Shown: in pieces, positions 24,312 through 31,852 of the stretch
Layout: every line of letters begins with the position of its first letter
How positions within the stretch are numbered: position 1 is the first letter of the stretch
Assembly (NCBI GenBank): GCA_050330635.1
Contig: JBHJNQ010000047.1
Location: forward strand, 62,001-126,000
Reading direction: 5' to 3'
DNA from: CADEDH01 sp050330635
GTDB lineage: Bacteria > Actinomycetota > Acidimicrobiia > Acidimicrobiales > SZUA-35
DNA: 64,000 nt
Program-made: the position numbers and the translations under genes
Notes under the pieces: model-generated
Databases searched by the model: none
Seen by the model: the letters and a program-made list of their open reading frames with translations, nothing else
What the model was told of the DNA's origin: nothing

Positions 24312-27041
24312 ATGAACTCACTGCAGCGAGCAATCGATCCCCTGTCCGGCCCCGGCCCCGCCCGCAACCGGCGGCGCAATCCCCTCTGGCGTTTCCGCCG
24401 GGTCCTGTTCGGCCTGGCCCTGCTGGTCACCATCGGTCTGGGCGGCGTGCTCTACGCCTTCGGCCAGACCGAGCTGCCCGAGGATCGATTCGACGACATC
24501 GCCCAGACCAGCTTCCTCTGTACGGCCGACGTGGTCGAGGGATGCGGGCCCGACAATGCCGCCGCCATGCTGTCGACCGCCGGCGAGGACCGGGAGATCA
24601 TCACCTTCGACGACCTGCCGGAGAGCCTGATCCAGGCCGTGGTGGCCACCGAGGATCAGGGTTTCTGGGAGCACCAGGGCGTCGACCCCCGGGGCTTCGC
24701 CCGGGCCGCCTATCAGTACGCCCGCCGGGAGGGGGTGGTGCAGGGGGGCTCGACGATCACGATGCAGTACGTCAAGCTGGCGTTCAACGACCAGGACCGG
24801 ACGTTGGCCCGCAAGGCGCGCCAGGCGATCCGGGCCGTGAAGTTCGAGCAGGATCTGGCCGACGAGTGCGCCGATCGACCGGATCTCGGCGACCTCAGCC
24901 CCCATGAGTGCGCCAAGCGCGACATCCTGACCCGCTACCTCAACCGGGCCTACTTCGGCCGGGGCGCCTCGGGGGTGGCGGCCGCCGCCCGGGCCTACTT
25001 CGGCAAGGACGTGGGCGAGCTCACCGTGGCCGAGGCGGCGTTCTTGGCCGGCCTGCTCCGCAACCCGAACGGCGCCGACCCCGAAGCCGCCCCGGAGGAG
25101 GCGGTCCGCCGTCGGACGACCTCGCTCGAGCTGATGATGCAGGCCGGCTACGTCGACACCGAGACGGCGACGGCGGCCAACGTCGAGCCGTGGGCGCTCG
25201 CTCCCCGACGCAGCCGCGAGGGCCTCGGGGAGGTGGCGGGTGCCGAGTGGGGATCCGAGCACTTCGTCGAGGAGGTACGCCAGCAGCTCGACGACATCTA
25301 TCCGAACGGGGAGATCTACACCGGCGGCCTGCGGGTCTACACGACACTCGACCTCGAGCTCCAGCGCATGGCCTACGAGACGGCCCACACGCCCAAGCCC
25401 GACGAGGACCTCGACGCCCGGGGCCTCCCGGAGCTCGGCCCCCTGTACCTCGACCCGAGCAATCCCGACGACCCGGCGGCGTCGATCGTGAGCATCGACG
25501 GCGATGGTCGGGTCGTGGCCATGCTGGGAGGGGCCAACTTCGAGGAGTCGGAGTTCAACCTGGCCACCAGTAGTGGCACCACCGGCCGTCAGCCGGGGTC
25601 GACGTTCAAGACGTTCGGCCTGGCCGAAGCGATCGACCAGGGCATCTCGGCCCGGTCCTACTTCCCCGCCCTCCCGGGGGTGGCCGAGATCGATGAGTGC
25701 GGTCCTCCCGGCAACCCGTGGCGAGTGACCGGTGGGGCCAGCGCCCGCTACCGCCACCGCGACCTCGTCGACGGGCTGGTCTGGTCGTCCAACATCGTCT
25801 ATGCCGAGCTGGTGGCGGCCATCGGGCCGGCCCAGGTCCGCGACCTGGCCCGTGACATGGGTATCTCCACGCTCCCCGAGGGGTCCGACGTGCCGTGCGC
25901 CCTGGTTTTGGGCAGCGAGGGGGTCCCGGTCATCGAGATGGCCGCCGCCTACTCGGTGTTCGAGCGGGACGGTTTGCGGGTCGATCCGATCCTGATCGAC
26001 CGGATCGAGAACGCCGAGGGTGAGGTCATCTGCCGTCAGCCGACCAAGGGTCCGGCTGGCAACTACGCCTGCCTGCCCGAGGGCCAGGCGCAACGGACGA
26101 CGACCCAGGTGCTGGAGCCGACCGAGGCCCGCCAGGTCAACTACGTCCTCACCCGGGTGGTGGAGGAGGGGACGGGCAAGCGGGCCGTGTTCGACCCGGC
26201 CCGGGCCATCGCCGGCAAGACCGGCACCTCCCAACACAACCGCGACGGCTGGTTCGCCGGGTTCAGCTGCGACTTCACGACCGTGGTGTGGATGGGCCAC
26301 GACGGCCCGGAGGAGCTGCCGATGATCGACTTCCGCAAACCTCCGCCGGCCGATGGCTCCCCCGTACCGCTCGACGACGAGGGCTTCCCGGTCGACGACC
26401 GCAACTGGGCCAACATCGAGGGCGGCAACTTCCCGGCCATGTTCTGGGCCGATTACATGGCCAAGGCCACGGCCGACCGACCGCCGTGCGATCAGCTCAA
26501 CGTCGACGAGAACCTCACCGGCAGCCTGCTCAACCAGGACCTGTCGACCACTACGCTTCCCCCGTGCGGGGTCGAGCTCGACCAGTACGGCTACCCGAAG
26601 GGGTCGGGCCCCGAGGACTTCGTCGTCGTGACCACCGCCCCCCCTGCATCGACCCCGCCGGGAAGCCAGCCGGAGGGCCTGCCCCGCCAGGAGGACGGCT
26701 CGTCGACGGTGCAGGTCCCCTGTGTGCCGCTCAACGAGTGGGCGGCCCAGGGCTCCGGCGGCGGTCCCGGCGCTGCCAGCTCCATGGTCGACGAGAGCTC
26801 GACGTCGACCGCCGCCACCGGCGACGGCTCGACCACCCTCCCCGGCGGGTCGACGACCCTCCCCGGTGGGTCGACCGTGCCCGGTTCGTCGTCGGCGCCG
26901 ACCTCGGCGCCCCCCTCCTCGACCGCCACGACGGCGCCGGCCGGGCCGTCGACCGTCTCGACCACCACGACCCCGACGGTGACAGCGGCGGCGGCGCCGG
27001 GGTCCGGGGAGCAGGGTGGGCAGCCTCCTTCGGACGGCTGA
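24312..27041 (+). CDS. Class A penicillin-binding protein (bifunctional peptidoglycan synthase)
   Basis: About 909 aa. A short cytoplasmic tail and one membrane segment (VLFGLALLVTIGLGGVLYAF) are followed by a glycosyltransferase (GT51) domain with EDQGFWEHQGVDPRG, GGSTITMQYVKL and RKARQAIRAVKFEQ, then a transpeptidase domain with SxxK in QPGSTFKTFG, SSN in WSSNIVYAEL and KTG in GKTGTSQHNRDG. The C-terminus is a Ser/Thr/Pro/Gly-rich extension with STTLPGG repeats (about 26825-26890). ATG 24312 lacks a clear SD; earlier in-frame TTG/GTG codons overlapping the previous gene are alternatives. Confidence 0.93.
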   Translation: MNSLQRAIDPLSGPGPARNRRRNPLWRFRRVLFGLALLVTIGLGGVLYAFGQTELPEDRFDDIAQTSFLCTADVVEGCGPDNAAAMLSTAGEDREIITFDDLPESLIQAVVATEDQGFWEHQGVDPRGFARAAYQYARREGVVQGGSTITMQYVKLAFNDQDRTLARKARQAIRAVKFEQDLADECADRPDLGDLSPHECAKRDILTRYLNRAYFGRGASGVAAAARAYFGKDVGELTVAEAAFLAGLLRNPNGADPEAAPEEAVRRRTTSLELMMQAGYVDTETATAANVEPWALAPRRSREGLGEVAGAEWGSEHFVEEVRQQLDDIYPNGEIYTGGLRVYTTLDLELQRMAYETAHTPKPDEDLDARGLPELGPLYLDPSNPDDPAASIVSIDGDGRVVAMLGGANFEESEFNLATSSGTTGRQPGSTFKTFGLAEAIDQGISARSYFPALPGVAEIDECGPPGNPWRVTGGASARYRHRDLVDGLVWSSNIVYAELVAAIGPAQVRDLARDMGISTLPEGSDVPCALVLGSEGVPVIEMAAAYSVFERDGLRVDPILIDRIENAEGEVICRQPTKGPAGNYACLPEGQAQRTTTQVLEPTEARQVNYVLTRVVEEGTGKRAVFDPARAIAGKTGTSQHNRDGWFAGFSCDFTTVVWMGHDGPEELPMIDFRKPPPADGSPVPLDDEGFPVDDRNWANIEGGNFPAMFWADYMAKATADRPPCDQLNVDENLTGSLLNQDLSTTTLPPCGVELDQYGYPKGSGPEDFVVVTTAPPASTPPGSQPEGLPRQEDGSSTVQVPCVPLNEWAAQGSGGGPGAASSMVDESSTSTAATGDGSTTLPGGSTTLPGGSTVPGSSSAPTSAPPSSTATTAPAGPSTVSTTTTPTVTAAAAPGSGEQGGQPPSDG

Positions 27042-27190
27042 ACCCCCACTCCGGGGACGGCCGTCGGCCCGGGCGCCGGCCGGTCTGTCGATCGCCGCTC
27101 GAGCCACCGGCCAACCCACCCGACCGATGCGACCGCGCCGACCGTCCCGGGTCCGGGTCCGGGTGTAGCCGGCGACGTCGCAGTGTGGTG

Positions 27191-28075
27191 TCAGCCGATT
27201 GGGCCGTCCGGGCCGCAGGTGAGGGTGATGTCGCGTTCGAACGGTGGGGCCAACGGCTCGACCCGCTGACGGGCACAGGTGAGCTCCCACGGCAGGGGCC
27301 ACGGGTTGGGGACGCAGGGGGCGACCCCGGAGGACTGCTGAGCCATGACGGGGGCGAGCTCGCCCTCACCCGGACAGCGCAAGGCCGGATGGTGTTGGCC
27401 GAGGAGGTGACCGACCTCGTGGTTGACGAGCATCGTCCGGTAGTCGTCGAGAGAGGCGGGCCAGCTCTCGACGGCGGAGCGCCACCGGTCGGCGTTGAGG
27501 GCCACGACCGGCCCGATCTGGCACGAGAAGCGACCGAAGGTGTCGTAGGGAAGGCAGAGCCGATCTACCTCGTCGCCCTCGGCGAGGACGATGACGTAGG
27601 CGGCGTCGGGATCGTCGAAGGTGAACTCGAAGGCGGCCCGGACCCAGCCCCGCTCGTCGGTGAGGACCCGCTCGACGAAGGCCTCGAAGCCCTCGGTGGC
27701 GGCGTCGTCGACCCGCCGATCGAGGCGGACCGACAGCACGATCGGCTTGAGCCTCGGGGCGGACGAGGCGGACGACCCCTCGACGCCGGGTTCGAGCGCG
27801 GTCTCGTCGGGAGTCGAGGCCCGGGTCGACCCTGCGGTGCCGTCCGGCTCGTCCGTCGCCGTCGTGCTCGTGGACCCGCCGGTGGGGGTCGGGGTCGACG
27901 CACCGTCGGCTCCCCCCGGCCCCGAGGCGGCAGGGCGTGAGGTGGTCGCCGGAGGAGCCTGGACCGACGAGCTCGACCCGTCGGCCGGCGACGAGACCTC
28001 GCCCGCCTGGCCGCAGGCCCCGATCAGGACGGGGACGAGACCGACGGTGAGGAGCAGCGAACGACCGACCGGCAC
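27191..28075 (-). CDS. DUF3152 lipoprotein, putative zinc metallopeptidase
   Basis: 294 aa. A lipoprotein signal peptide ends with LIGAC, so it is likely lipid-anchored outside the membrane, followed by a Ser/Thr/Pro/Gly-rich linker to about residue 105. The globular domain has the extended zinc motif MLVNHEVGHLLGQHH and four further cysteines (LCLPYD, FSCQIG, RCPGEG, APCVPN). This is the DUF3152 pattern of actinobacteria. Substrate unknown. It converges with the PBP gene. Confidence 0.82.
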   Translation of the reverse strand: MPVGRSLLLTVGLVPVLIGACGQAGEVSSPADGSSSSVQAPPATTSRPAASGPGGADGASTPTPTGGSTSTTATDEPDGTAGSTRASTPDETALEPGVEGSSASSAPRLKPIVLSVRLDRRVDDAATEGFEAFVERVLTDERGWVRAAFEFTFDDPDAAYVIVLAEGDEVDRLCLPYDTFGRFSCQIGPVVALNADRWRSAVESWPASLDDYRTMLVNHEVGHLLGQHHPALRCPGEGELAPVMAQQSSGVAPCVPNPWPLPWELTCARQRVEPLAPPFERDITLTCGPDGPIG

Positions 28076-28213
28076 CCGACGAGCCTAGCCACGAGCTCAG
28101 GGCCGGGGACGCGGTCGCAGCCCCATCCCGGCCCCCGCTCCGAGGCCCGACGGTGGCCCGCCGACGAAACGGGCAAGACTGGGGGTCATGGGTGAGTTCG
28201 CAGGAGGCCGATG

Positions 28214-28744
28214 ATGGGACGGGTCGAGGCAACCGTGATCGTCGATGTCGATCTCGCCGTCGCCTTCGCCGTGTCCCAGACCCAGGGACCGATCCGCTAC
28301 CGGTGGGACACCTTCGTCCGGCGCCAGGAGCTGGTCGACGCCGATCGTCCGGCCCCCGGGGTCCGTACCGTGACCCGCTCGCGCCACGGCCTCCGCATGG
28401 TCTCGGAGTACACGTCCTTCCGACCCCCGACCCACGTCGGCATGCGCATGGTCGAGGGTCCGTGGTTCTTCCGAAGCTTCGGTGGCGGGTGGAGCTTCCG
28501 AGCCCTCGACGACGGGCGAACCCAAGCGACCTGGCGCTACACCTTCGCCGTCCGGCCGGGGTGGCTGAGCCACGCGGCCGAGCCGATCGGCCGCTGGCTC
28601 CTCCAGCGCGACATCGACCGTCGCATCACCGGCTTCGCCAGCGGCTGTGCCGACCCCGTGGTCGTGGCCGCTGCGACGGCGCCGGTCCGCACCGAACCAA
28701 AGCCGGCTGCGGGGCAAGAGGGCCGCCGTCAGCGGTCGACGTAA
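28214..28744 (+). CDS. SRPBCC / polyketide-cyclase-like ligand-binding protein
   Basis: 176 aa, no specific function assigned. The frame shows the START-like pattern: an N-terminal strand with VEATVIVDVDLAVAFAV, a middle FRPPTHVGMRMVEGPWFFRS and C-terminal helix VRPGWLSHAAEPIGRWLLQR. Of two adjacent ATGs, 28214 is 6 bases after AGGAGG, better than 28211 at 3 bases. Its 3' end overlaps that of the convergent RidA-like gene by 16 bases. Confidence 0.72.
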   Translation: MGRVEATVIVDVDLAVAFAVSQTQGPIRYRWDTFVRRQELVDADRPAPGVRTVTRSRHGLRMVSEYTSFRPPTHVGMRMVEGPWFFRSFGGGWSFRALDDGRTQATWRYTFAVRPGWLSHAAEPIGRWLLQRDIDRRITGFASGCADPVVVAAATAPVRTEPKPAAGQEGRRQRST

Positions 28745-29118
28745 GCGGTGAAGACGCAGGAGATCCTGACCTTGCCCCCGGCGTCGGGGACCTGCATCGT
28801 GTGCCGGGAGGGGCGCGACGCCGGATCGGGGAACTTCTCCTCCCAGGGCCGGTTGAGGGCCGTGCGGGCCTCGGAGGGGTCGGCGACGAAGAAGGTGATC
28901 TTCGCCATGTCGTCCCAACCGGCCCCGGCCTCGTCGAGCATCTTGCCCATGTGGAGGAAGAGATTGTCGATCTGCTTGTCGATCGTGTCGGGCACCTCCC
29001 GCACACCGGCGTTGAACGGAGGGATGATGCTCGACTCGATGAGCGGCCCGACCCGGGTGGCGCAGGGGATGGGGTTCTGATGGGCGAAGCTGTCGACGTC
29101 GATCGAGGTGCGGGTCAT
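28729..29118 (-). CDS. RidA/YjgF family protein
   Basis: 129 aa. Typical RidA features are the trimer-forming N-terminal region and TIDKQIDNLFLHMGKMLDEA, then DMAKITFFVADPSEARTALN and the end SRHTMQVPDAGGKVRISCVF. The conserved Arg near the active site is present in PSRHT. RidA enzymes deaminate reactive enamine/imine intermediates; subfamily and substrate are not resolved. ATG 29118 with AAGGGAA upstream is preferred; the open frame upstream runs through a decayed gene. Confidence 0.82.
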   Translation of the reverse strand: MTRTSIDVDSFAHQNPIPCATRVGPLIESSIIPPFNAGVREVPDTIDKQIDNLFLHMGKMLDEAGAGWDDMAKITFFVADPSEARTALNRPWEEKFPDPASRPSRHTMQVPDAGGKVRISCVFTAYVDR

Positions 29119-29134
29119 GGGCTGAGTTCCCTTT

Positions 29135-29545
29135 CGTGGTTGACGGAGATTCGGGTGGGTGGCCGACCGTGGGCCGTCGCCGGCTGGCGAAGGGTCAGGG
29201 GTCGGGCGTCGATCGTGATCGTCCCCCGGGTGCCGTCGACGGTCACGGTCATCCGGTCGACGAGCACCGTGTCCCAACCTTGGTGCCGACCAAGGCGGTG
29301 AGGCCGAAGCCGCGAGCGACGATAGCGCAGTGGCTCACTACCCCACCGGGTGGGGTGTGCCCGGCGGCCCGACGCTCGACCTCGGTGAGGAAGAAGGCGT
29401 CATCTTCGGTGACGAAGTTGGAGTGGCGGGCGGCGTCGTCGTGCTCGTCGAAGCGGGCGAGGGCGTCGGGATCGCCGGCCAGGCGGCGGCGTACTCGGCC
29501 TGGGCGGTGGTGAAGCCGACGGCCTCGTGATACTCGAGCGCGGCA
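29135..29545 (-). pseudogene. Frameshifted remnant of a PEP-utilising enzyme (phosphohistidine domain)
   Basis: Read in the minus direction, three pieces in different frames line up: EYHEAVGFTTAQAEYAAA, then RLAGDPDALARFDEHDD... with PGGVVSHCAIVARGFGLTAL, then DTVLVDRMTVTVDGTRGTIT. The second piece is the conserved mobile-domain signature of PEP-utilising enzymes (GG..SH.AIVAR..G..A..G) and the third is the usual C-terminal end of that domain. Frame changes occur near 29475-29490 and 29275-29290. Only a C-terminal fragment remains, so it is a decayed gene unless the sequence has errors. Confidence 0.65.
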
Positions 29546-29553
29546 GGTCGGTG

Positions 29554-29748
29554 TCAGTCGCCCGACAGGTCGGCGTCCGGTGGTTGGTGGGGGTAGTGGA
29601 GCTGGCACACGACGCACCAGTGCTCCGTCGTCGTCGCCGCCCGGGCCCTGGCCTCGGTGTCCCACGAGGCCGGGGTGAGGTAGATCCGGCGGACCTCGGT
29701 CAGGGGCTCGTCGGACCGGCCGCAGCTCTCGCACGTCGTGGCGCTCAT
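29554..29748 (-). CDS. Small protein with two CxxC pairs (zinc-ribbon-like)
   Basis: 64 aa, not recognised. ATG 29748 gives MSATTCESCGRSDEPLTEV at the start and EHWCVVCQLHYPH near the end; the two CxxC pairs suggest one zinc site. A longer frame begins at 29766, but the shorter form fits the family-like opening. Its stop lies next to the decayed PEP-utilising fragment. Confidence 0.6.
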   Translation of the reverse strand: MSATTCESCGRSDEPLTEVRRIYLTPASWDTEARARAATTTEHWCVVCQLHYPHQPPDADLSGD

Positions 29749-29965
29749 GGCGCCCGATGGTGGCACCCGGTCCCGGCCCCTGTCATGTCGCTCCGACCGC
29801 AGGTCTGGTCAGGGCGCCCCGGGCGTACCTCGTTGCGCCCCAGGTCGGCGCGCCGCAGGAGGCCCCGGCGCCGCTAGCCTGCACGGGACAACACAAGACC
29901 CTGCCCCCGACCGTCGGGGGCCCCGCCCGAAGGGGTGGGTCCGGAGGGAGGTGGCGCGCACCATC

Positions 29966-30289
29966 ATGCGGGCTTACGAACTGATGATCATCTTCGTCGT
30001 CGACACCGACGAGTCGAGCATCCAGACCTTCGTCAACCGGCTGGAGAAGATGGCGGAGGAATCGGGCGGCACGCTCGAAAAGCTCGACAAGTGGGGCGTC
30101 CGCCGCTTCGCCTACGAGATGAACAAGGTGAGGGAGGGCTTCTACGTCGTCCTTGAGTTCCTCGCCCCGAACGCGCTGACCGAGCTCGATCGGACCCTGC
30201 GCCTCGCGGACGAAGTGATCCGCCACAAGTTCATCCGGCTGCCCCTCGACGAGGCCCATCGTCGAGGCCTGGCCGCCGCATCGGCCTAG
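29966..30289 (+). CDS. rpsF: 30S ribosomal protein S6
   Basis: Small-subunit protein that pairs with S18; 107 aa. MRAYELMIIFVVDTDES at the start, then LEKLDKWGVRRFAYEMNKVR and GFYVVLEFLA, the standard S6 core. ATG 29966 is used although an in-frame GTG lies at 29951; a GGAGG run near 29943-29951 could serve either. First gene of the rpsF-ssb-rpsR-rplI operon. A hairpin CCCCCGA/TCGGGGG lies in the leader near 29905, possibly an S6:S18-type element (inference). Confidence 0.95.
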   Translation: MRAYELMIIFVVDTDESSIQTFVNRLEKMAEESGGTLEKLDKWGVRRFAYEMNKVREGFYVVLEFLAPNALTELDRTLRLADEVIRHKFIRLPLDEAHRRGLAAASA

Positions 30290-30300
30290 GAGGTCACATC

Positions 30301-30768
30301 GTGGCCATGGACAACACCGTCACGATCACCGGCAACGCCACCCGGGAGCCGGAGCTCCGGTTCACCCCGTCCGGTCAGGCTGTCGCCAGCTTCGGCGTCG
30401 CCGTCAACCGGCGATGGCAGAATCGTCAGACCCAGGAGTGGGAGGAGGCGGTGTCGTTCTTCGACGTCACCGCCTGGGCCCAGCTGGCCGAGAACGTGGC
30501 CGAGACGATCGCCAAGGGAACGCGGGTCACCGTCACCGGTCGCCTCGACCAGCGCAGCTGGGAGACGCCCGACGGCGACAAGCGGTCGAAGGTCGAGATC
30601 GTCGCCGACGATGTCGCCGTCAGCCTCCGGTGGGCGACCGCCGAGGTCAACAGGAACGAACGATCTGATACAGGAGGTGGCTATAGCGGGGGCGGCTCGC
30701 GTGGTCAATCCTCCGGGGGCGCCCAGCCCAACGCCCCTGCATACAACCCCGACGAGGAGCCGTTCTAA
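30301..30768 (+). CDS. ssb: Single-stranded DNA-binding protein
   Basis: Binds and protects single-stranded DNA in replication; 155 aa. OB-fold with ITGNATREPELRFTPSGQAV, VSFFDVTAWAQLAENVAETI and GTRVTVTGRLDQRSWET, a Gly/Ser-rich linker, and the acidic tip DEEPF that binds partner proteins. GTG 30301 has GGAGG 6-7 bases upstream; ATG 30307 is an alternative. Sits between rpsF and rpsR in the usual operon. Confidence 0.97.
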   Translation: MAMDNTVTITGNATREPELRFTPSGQAVASFGVAVNRRWQNRQTQEWEEAVSFFDVTAWAQLAENVAETIAKGTRVTVTGRLDQRSWETPDGDKRSKVEIVADDVAVSLRWATAEVNRNERSDTGGGYSGGGSRGQSSGGAQPNAPAYNPDEEPF

Positions 30769-30771
30769 GTC

Positions 30772-31206
30772 ATGGCAAAAGGAAATGATCGCAAGCGGAC
30801 CAAGCCCAAGGAGGGCGGCCGCAAACTCAAGAAGAAGATCAGTCCGCTCAACTCCGAGAGCGTCGACTACGTCGACTACAAAGACGTCGACATGCTGAAG
30901 CGGTTCATGTCCGACCGAGCCAAGATCCGGTCCCGCCGGGTCTCGGGCAACGACACCCAGCAGCAGCGCCAGGTGGCCCGCGCTATCAAGAACGCCCGCG
31001 AGATGGGCCTGCTGGCGTACACCAGCCGGGTCACGACCCAGCGTCGCGGCGGCGGTGGCGGTGGCGGCGGCCGTGGCCGCGACGATCGCGGTCCGCGCCA
31101 GGAGCAGGGTGACGGCGGCGATCGGGGCGATCGGGGCGATCGGGGCGATGCGGACAGCGGCACCGCCGAGTCGTCCGACCGCACACCCGAGACGGTGGAG
31201 GCCTGA
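30772..31206 (+). CDS. rpsR: 30S ribosomal protein S18 with long C-terminal extension
   Basis: 144 aa, much longer than the usual 75-90. The S18 core is residues 20-90: KKKISPLNSESVDYVDYKD, RFMSDRAKIRSRRVSGND and QVARAIKNAREMGLLAYTSR. After it comes a Gly/Arg/Asp-rich tail (TTQRRGGGGGGGGRGRDDRG, then GDRG repeats), encoded by a 9-bp tandem repeat. The tail is probably disordered and RNA-contacting (inference). The stop overlaps the rplI start. Confidence 0.93.
   Translation: MAKGNDRKRTKPKEGGRKLKKKISPLNSESVDYVDYKDVDMLKRFMSDRAKIRSRRVSGNDTQQQRQVARAIKNAREMGLLAYTSRVTTQRRGGGGGGGGRGRDDRGPRQEQGDGGDRGDRGDRGDADSGTAESSDRTPETVEA
31120..31146 (+). repeat. 9-bp tandem repeat inside rpsR
   Basis: Three exact copies of GATCGGGGC (31120-31146), followed by a fourth degenerate one, encode the GDRGDRGDRG part of the S18 tail. 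Copy number may vary between strains by slippage. Confidence 0.85.
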
Positions 31207-31652
31207 TGCGCATCGTGCTGCACGAGACGATCAGCGGGCTGGGCAATCGCGGCGACATCGTCGAGGTCGCCGACGGCTACGCCCGCAACTTCCTGATCCC
31301 CCAGGGTCGGGCCCAGCAGGCCAGCTCCGGCGTCGAGGCCCAAGCCTCACTCATGAAGAAGTCGTGGCAGGTCCGCAACACCCGCGAGCGGGAGGCGGCC
31401 GAGGAGATCGCCAAGGTCCTCGTGGCCACCACGGTCGAGATCGCAGCCCGTGCCGGTGCCGAGGGCAAGCTGTTCGGTTCGGTCACCTCGGCCGACGTCG
31501 CCGAGGCCATTCAGAGCCAGGCCGGCGTCGAGCTCGATCGGCGGATGATCGAGCTCGACGAGCCGATCCGCTCCACCGGTGTGCACGCAGTGACGGTGCG
31601 GCCCCACAACGAGGTGCAGTTCCCGGTCAGCATCTCGGTCACCGCCGCCTGA
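31206..31652 (+). CDS. rplI: 50S ribosomal protein L9
   Basis: 148 aa, normal length. MRIVLHETISGLGNRGDIVE, then GYARNFLIPQGRAQQAS, a long connecting helix, and the C-terminal domain with KLFGSVTSADVAEAIQ. ATG 31206 overlaps the rpsR stop. Last ribosomal gene of the operon, followed by a 200-base gap before dnaB. Confidence 0.97.
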   Translation: MRIVLHETISGLGNRGDIVEVADGYARNFLIPQGRAQQASSGVEAQASLMKKSWQVRNTREREAAEEIAKVLVATTVEIAARAGAEGKLFGSVTSADVAEAIQSQAGVELDRRMIELDEPIRSTGVHAVTVRPHNEVQFPVSISVTAA

Positions 31653-31725
31653 CGGCGGCGGCAGTAGTTCGGCGACAGCGGGGAGGGCTGCCGGGCCCTG
31701 CCGGCGCGCCCCGGTTTCCCCAAGG

Positions 31726-31830
31726 CTGTCCACAGCTTCGGGATAGTGTCATCCCCCCTCGTTACTGTCCACAGGTGATCCACCGGATCCCACCGCCAAT
31801 ACACAGGTTGCGGGCCTAGGAATACACAGG
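31726..31830. promoter_or_regulatory. Cluster of DnaA-box-like sequences upstream of dnaB
   Basis: In the rplI-dnaB gap the word CTGTCCACAG occurs twice exactly (31726-31735 and 31765-31774) and AATACACAGG occurs twice (31798-31807 and 31821-31830); GTGATCCACC lies between. The TGTCCACA core differs by one base from the actinobacterial DnaA box TTGTCCACA. This may be a DnaA-regulated dnaB promoter or a DnaA-titrating cluster. Confidence 0.55.
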
Positions 31831-31852
31831 CGGCAAGAGACAGGATGAGCTT

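Noticed and set aside
24318..27302. 994-aa minus-strand open frame
   Set aside because: It is the antisense shadow of the class A PBP gene, whose motifs are unmistakable.
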